Assembly (NCBI GenBank): GCA_000621765.1
Contig: JHXJ01000031.1
Location: 1 to 36,790, forward strand
DNA length: 36,790 bases
Origin: Ruminococcaceae bacterium AB4001
Lineage (GTDB): Bacteria; Bacillota; Clostridia; Saccharofermentanales; Saccharofermentanaceae
Direction: 5' to 3'
Each line of letters starts with the position of its first letter. The first letter of the stretch is position 1. Position numbers and translations under genes: made by a program. Below are positions 33,645 to 36,790 of the stretch, in pieces. Under the pieces are notes generated by a model that saw only the letters and a program-made list of their open reading frames with translations, was not told the origin of the DNA and searched no databases.

Positions 33645-35090
33645 ATGAGTATAAAAAATGTGTTGTTAGCTACCCTTTCAGCAGGTTTGATGCTTTCTGT
33701 TATTCCAATGGTTTCCATGGCCGATTCCACCGGCTGGAGCAAGGATAGTGACGGCAACTGGCATTACTATTCTTCTGAAGACGGGTTTGTCAAAAACGAG
33801 TGGAAAGAGATCGATGGCAAGAAGTATTACTTTTTCTACGATGGCGTAATGGCTTGCAACGTACAAAACCTTTCCATATCAGACAGGGAATATGATTTTG
33901 ATTCTTCCGGTGCCTGCTTAAATCCTGAGGGCAGAAAGCCTGAAAAAGAAGGCTGGTACAAGAGAGTTTATTATCAACATAAGAACTTTTACGACGAAGA
34001 TACAAATAAATCCTACGGCAAAGTGACGTATGTTACGTACTGGTACTATTACAATAGTGATCTAAGTCCGTATACCGGGTGGTATAAGGAAAGTGGGAAA
34101 TGGTATTTCTTCAATAAATATGAACTTTGCAGAATGACTACCGGCCGTTGTTATATTGATGGCGACTATTATATGTTCAACGGGAACGGAGAGATGGTTA
34201 AAGGCTGGTATAAGTATTTTGGTCAATGGTATTACGCCAAGTCCAACGGAGTTCTTGCCAATGACGAGTGGCTCGTATTAGGTGGTAAGCATTACTATTT
34301 CAGAGTAGATTCATGCACAATGATCGCAGATGCGAAATCTGTTGAGTTTAACGAAAAATGCTACGATTTTGATAAAGACGGTGCCTGCATAGATCCTGAC
34401 GGATATGATCCCGTTTCTTCCGGCTGGAAGAAAAAGTATGTTGAAGGAGACCGCTACTTATGGCAGTACCTTGACCAGGACGGTAATCCGTTAAAGGGGT
34501 GGCAGAAGATTGGCGGAAAATGGTATTACTTCTATGAAGAATCGGGTTATATGTTGTTCAACGGCTTTACTTCGGGTGACGGTAAGATCTATTTCTGTAA
34601 GGAAAACGGCGAGATGCTTTCAAATGGATGGTATCATTCGGAATCCGGCTGGATCTATGCCAGAAGCAATGGTGCTCTCTATAACAAAGAATGGCTTAAT
34701 GTCGGCGGCAAATGGTACTATTTCGACAAGGAATGCATGATGATACACGATTATGAATCCTATACAATAGCCGGCGTTCAATATTCTTTTGATTCTAACG
34801 GCGTATGTTTAAATCCTTATGGCGGTGCAGCTCCGAAAAAATCCGGCTGGTACTATACGAAAGTTGATAAGTATTACAATGAAGGCTGGGTTTATTATGA
34901 TTCTGATGGCGCAATGTATAAGGAACAATGGTTAAAGTATAACGGTCAGTGGTATTACTTTGATGACGTCGGACTTATGGTCTCTAACCGCGTTTATAAG
35001 ATCGACGACAAGTTCTATGATTTCGACTTGAACGGCGTTTGTGTTAACCCTTATAGCCCTAGAGATTACGATAAGAATTATGTAAGCTGA
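33645..35090 (+). CDS. Secreted multi-module cell-wall-binding repeat protein
   Basis: The frame is open from 33570, but ATG 33645 follows GGGAGGAG by 4 bases and opens a signal peptide (MSIKNVLLATLSAGLMLSVIPMVSMA) with mature start DSTGWSK, so I chose it. The product is 481 residues of Trp/Tyr-rich repeats in four longer modules. Each module ends in a Cys cap (FDSSGACLNPEG, FDKDGACIDPDG, FDSNGVCLNPYG, FDLNGVCVNPYS). The end is SPRDYDKNYVS. It is closely related to the next gene and to 9844-11514. No catalytic domain is visible. The 25-bp box it shares with the TagD-like gene suggests it is produced together with the wall polymer. Confidence 0.9.
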   Translation: MSIKNVLLATLSAGLMLSVIPMVSMADSTGWSKDSDGNWHYYSSEDGFVKNEWKEIDGKKYYFFYDGVMACNVQNLSISDREYDFDSSGACLNPEGRKPEKEGWYKRVYYQHKNFYDEDTNKSYGKVTYVTYWYYYNSDLSPYTGWYKESGKWYFFNKYELCRMTTGRCYIDGDYYMFNGNGEMVKGWYKYFGQWYYAKSNGVLANDEWLVLGGKHYYFRVDSCTMIADAKSVEFNEKCYDFDKDGACIDPDGYDPVSSGWKKKYVEGDRYLWQYLDQDGNPLKGWQKIGGKWYYFYEESGYMLFNGFTSGDGKIYFCKENGEMLSNGWYHSESGWIYARSNGALYNKEWLNVGGKWYYFDKECMMIHDYESYTIAGVQYSFDSNGVCLNPYGGAAPKKSGWYYTKVDKYYNEGWVYYDSDGAMYKEQWLKYNGQWYYFDDVGLMVSNRVYKIDDKFYDFDLNGVCVNPYSPRDYDKNYVS

Positions 35091-35112
35091 TAATTGAAAG
35101 GAGAGTAATACT

Positions 35113-36570
35113 ATGAGCTTTAAGAAGATGCTTGCAGCCTTTATGACAGCAGGGATGATGTTATCTGTGATACCGATGACATCCATGGCTGATTCAACAG
35201 GCTGGCGCAAGGTAAAAGACGGCTGGAAGTACTATACGGCTGAAGACGGTTTCGTCCGGGATACCTGGATGAAGATCGACGGTAAATGGTACTACTTCCT
35301 CGATGGCGGCCTTATGGCAGAGGGCATAGAAAATCTTTATATTGACGGTACGTATTATGACTTTGCTTCCAACGGAGTCTGCAAGAATCCGCAGGGAGAG
35401 GGGCCTTCCAAGGGCTGGTACAAGATTACTGTAAATTCTTTTATGAATTTTCTCTATTCAGCCTGGTTCTATTACGATGAGAATCTTGAGCCTTATACAG
35501 GTGTACATCAGATAGGCGGTAAATGGTATTGCTTTGATGATGATGAAACATACCGGTTCCACGCAGGAAGTATGTATACTAATGCTTTCTGCAGCCTCGA
35601 TATGGATCACATGTGTTTTTATAAGTCTGATGGTGAGAGGCTTACAGGCTGGTATAAGTTAGATGTCGATTATGGTTCAGGATGGATTTATGCTGATTCA
35701 TCAGGTGCACTTAAGCAGAACGAATGGCTATACAGCGGTGGTAATTGGTATTATTTCGGCGATAACCTTGATATGCTCGCCGATGTGGAAGACGTAAAGA
35801 TCAACGGTGTTCTCTATTCATTTGACAAGAACGGTGTCTGCATCAATCCTGACGGAAAGAAAGCTGATAAGAATACAGGCTGGCAAAAAGTCCTTGGTGA
35901 TTACTATACCACTGAATATTATTACAATGACGAGAATGGCAACAGAGTAAACGGCTGGTATAAGATCGATAACAAGTGGTACTTTTTTGACCCGATCGCT
36001 AACGGAAGGATGCGTACCGGTTTCCTTTATTTATCAGGCGAGCGTTACTTCTTAAAACCCAATGGCGAGATGCTTACCGGCTGGTATGAATACACTGATG
36101 CGGCAGCGAATACTACCCAATGGATCTATGCCGAAAGCAACGGAAAGATATATGCTTCAAAGTGGCTCAATTCAAACGGGAAGTGGTATTACTTTGACTG
36201 GCAGGGTTACATGATCTCTGATGTTGCCAATTTACTCATTAAGGATACATACTACAGCTTTGATAAGAACGGCGTATGTACCAATCCTTATGCAAAGCCG
36301 TCAACGCAAAAAGGCTGGGTGTATCTTGTAGACAGTAATGACTTTTTTCACGGATGGGTATATTACGGTGATGATGGCAAACTCTACCGTGAGAAATGGC
36401 TGAATTATAACGGACAATGGTATTATTTCGGCGCTGAAGGTGATATGTGCATCGACTGCACCATTTATCTGGATGGAAAGTACTATGATTTTGACGAGAA
36501 CGGAGTTTGCATCAATCCCTATACACCACGTGAACATGACAAGAGTTATGGCGATGAGAATGATTATTAA
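35113..36570 (+). CDS. Secreted multi-module cell-wall-binding repeat protein
   Basis: ATG 35113 follows GAAAGGAGAG. The product is 485 residues with a signal peptide (MSFKKMLAAFMTAGMMLSVIPMTSMA) and mature start DSTGWRK, a near copy of the previous gene's N-terminus. It has four modules of Trp/Tyr-rich repeats, each with a Cys cap (FASNGVCKNPQG, FDKNGVCINPDG, FDKNGVCTNPYA, FDENGVCINPYT), and a tail PREHDKSYGDENDY homologous to SPRDYDKNYVS of its partner. The start is 22 bases after the previous stop with no terminator between, so the pair is an operon. It probably coats or crosslinks the wall polymer; no enzyme domain is present. Confidence 0.9.
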   Translation: MSFKKMLAAFMTAGMMLSVIPMTSMADSTGWRKVKDGWKYYTAEDGFVRDTWMKIDGKWYYFLDGGLMAEGIENLYIDGTYYDFASNGVCKNPQGEGPSKGWYKITVNSFMNFLYSAWFYYDENLEPYTGVHQIGGKWYCFDDDETYRFHAGSMYTNAFCSLDMDHMCFYKSDGERLTGWYKLDVDYGSGWIYADSSGALKQNEWLYSGGNWYYFGDNLDMLADVEDVKINGVLYSFDKNGVCINPDGKKADKNTGWQKVLGDYYTTEYYYNDENGNRVNGWYKIDNKWYFFDPIANGRMRTGFLYLSGERYFLKPNGEMLTGWYEYTDAAANTTQWIYAESNGKIYASKWLNSNGKWYYFDWQGYMISDVANLLIKDTYYSFDKNGVCTNPYAKPSTQKGWVYLVDSNDFFHGWVYYGDDGKLYREKWLNYNGQWYYFGAEGDMCIDCTIYLDGKYYDFDENGVCINPYTPREHDKSYGDENDY

Positions 36571-36600
36571 TGAATTGATCTATTGATTCCTAAAATTTTT

Positions 36601-36629
36601 GGGCTGCCGCAAATTATATGCGACAGCCC
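36601..36629 (+). terminator. GGGCTG-family hairpin terminator
   Basis: GGGCTGCCGCA (36601-36611) pairs with TGCGACAGCCC (36619-36629), with one mismatch at the same position as in the copy at 9758. It is followed by TTATCTTTT and preceded by ATTTTT, so it may act in both directions. Confidence 0.8.
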
Positions 36630-36686
36630 TTATCTTTTAAGCTATTAGCAAATCCATAAATCAATCGGCTCTTTTCAATTTCGCAG

Positions 36687-36715
36687 TTGACAAACATTCG
36701 TTCTGGTTCTATTAT
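36687..36715 (+). promoter_or_regulatory. Strong sigma-A-type promoter of the gene at the right edge
   Basis: A perfect TTGACA (36687-36692), a 17-base spacer and TATTAT (36710-36715) lie upstream of the GAAAGGAG ribosome site and ATG 36757. Confidence 0.75.
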
Positions 36716-36734
36716 ATTGACAGAACGTTTGTTT
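36692..36734 (+). promoter_or_regulatory. Two SOS-box-like (LexA-type) half-palindromes in the promoter
   Basis: AAACATTCGTTC (36692-36703) and GAACGTTTGTTT (36723-36734) each match the Gram-positive LexA pattern GAACnnnnGTTC with one mismatch. One lies in the promoter spacer and the other just after the -10, which are positions where a repressor would block transcription. Confidence 0.5.
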
Positions 36735-36756
36735 GTTTTTGAAAGGAGCCGGTACG

Positions 36757-36790
36757 ATGTCAGAGTTAAAGGAAGTCTTTGCTGCATATA
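36757..36790 (+). CDS. Start of a gene cut by the window edge
   Basis: Only eleven codons are visible (MSELKEVFAAY) after a GAAAGGAG ribosome site 7-8 bases upstream. The product cannot be identified. The strong promoter and the two SOS-box-like sites suggest a DNA-damage-responsive or self-repressing gene. Confidence 0.6.
   Translation, partial: MSELKEVFAAY

Overview
This window comes from an anaerobic, low-to-mid-GC Firmicute, most likely a Clostridia species of gut or rumen type. The evidence is strong AGGAGG-type ribosome binding sites, many secreted proteins with Trp/Tyr-rich cell-wall-binding repeats, BspA-like leucine-rich repeats, a radical SAM/SPASM enzyme and a Gram-positive LCP ligase. 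I could not identify the species. I found no rRNA, tRNA, CRISPR array or insertion sequence.

Region 1 (1-16803) is a cluster of nine secreted proteins with C-terminal choline/glucan-binding-type repeats (about 20 residues, GW-x-GGKWYYF-x-GDMVT). Three tandem paralogues (668-3187, 3388-6879, 6895-8457) begin with a BspA-like leucine-rich domain. Two of these also carry a long array of a 41-residue Cys/His repeat. A fourth pair (8648-9666 and 11728-12762) shares an N-terminal beta-sandwich-like domain, and its first member is broken by a one-base frameshift. The minus-strand gene 9844-11514 belongs to a subfamily seen again at 33645 and 35113. Gene 12797-14581 ends in an unrecognised Cys-rich domain, and gene 15040-16803 carries a transglutaminase-like C/H/D domain. 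A 458-base gap at 14582-15039 holds a terminator and a tandem set of four hairpins.

Region 2 (16902-18581, minus strand) is a compact three-gene operon: two small paralogous lipoprotein-like peptides with a near-identical N-terminal half and divergent, AG-motif-containing tails, followed by a radical SAM/SPASM enzyme. It looks like a peptide-modification (RiPP-like) system that I cannot assign to a named class.

Region 3 (18761-33366, plus strand) is a surface-polysaccharide locus. It holds a fusion of a LicC-type nucleotidyltransferase with a PLP aminotransferase-fold domain, a Wzy-like polymerase, an orphan solute-binding lipoprotein, a polyprenyl glycosylphosphotransferase, four glycosyltransferases, a Wzx flippase, an LCP ligase, a TagD-type cytidylyltransferase and a stand-alone asparagine-synthetase-type ATPase. 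Together these would build a lipid-linked glycan, flip it, polymerise it and attach it to the wall. The two cytidylyltransferases suggest decoration with a CDP-activated group.

Region 4 (33645-36790) has two more repeat proteins, then a strong promoter with SOS-box-like sites before a gene cut by the window edge. A 25-bp box at the same distance from an extended -10 element lies upstream of both the TagD-like gene and the first of these repeat proteins. It links polymer synthesis to the proteins that probably bind that polymer. I infer that the window encodes both a decorated wall polymer and a large family of proteins that dock onto it.
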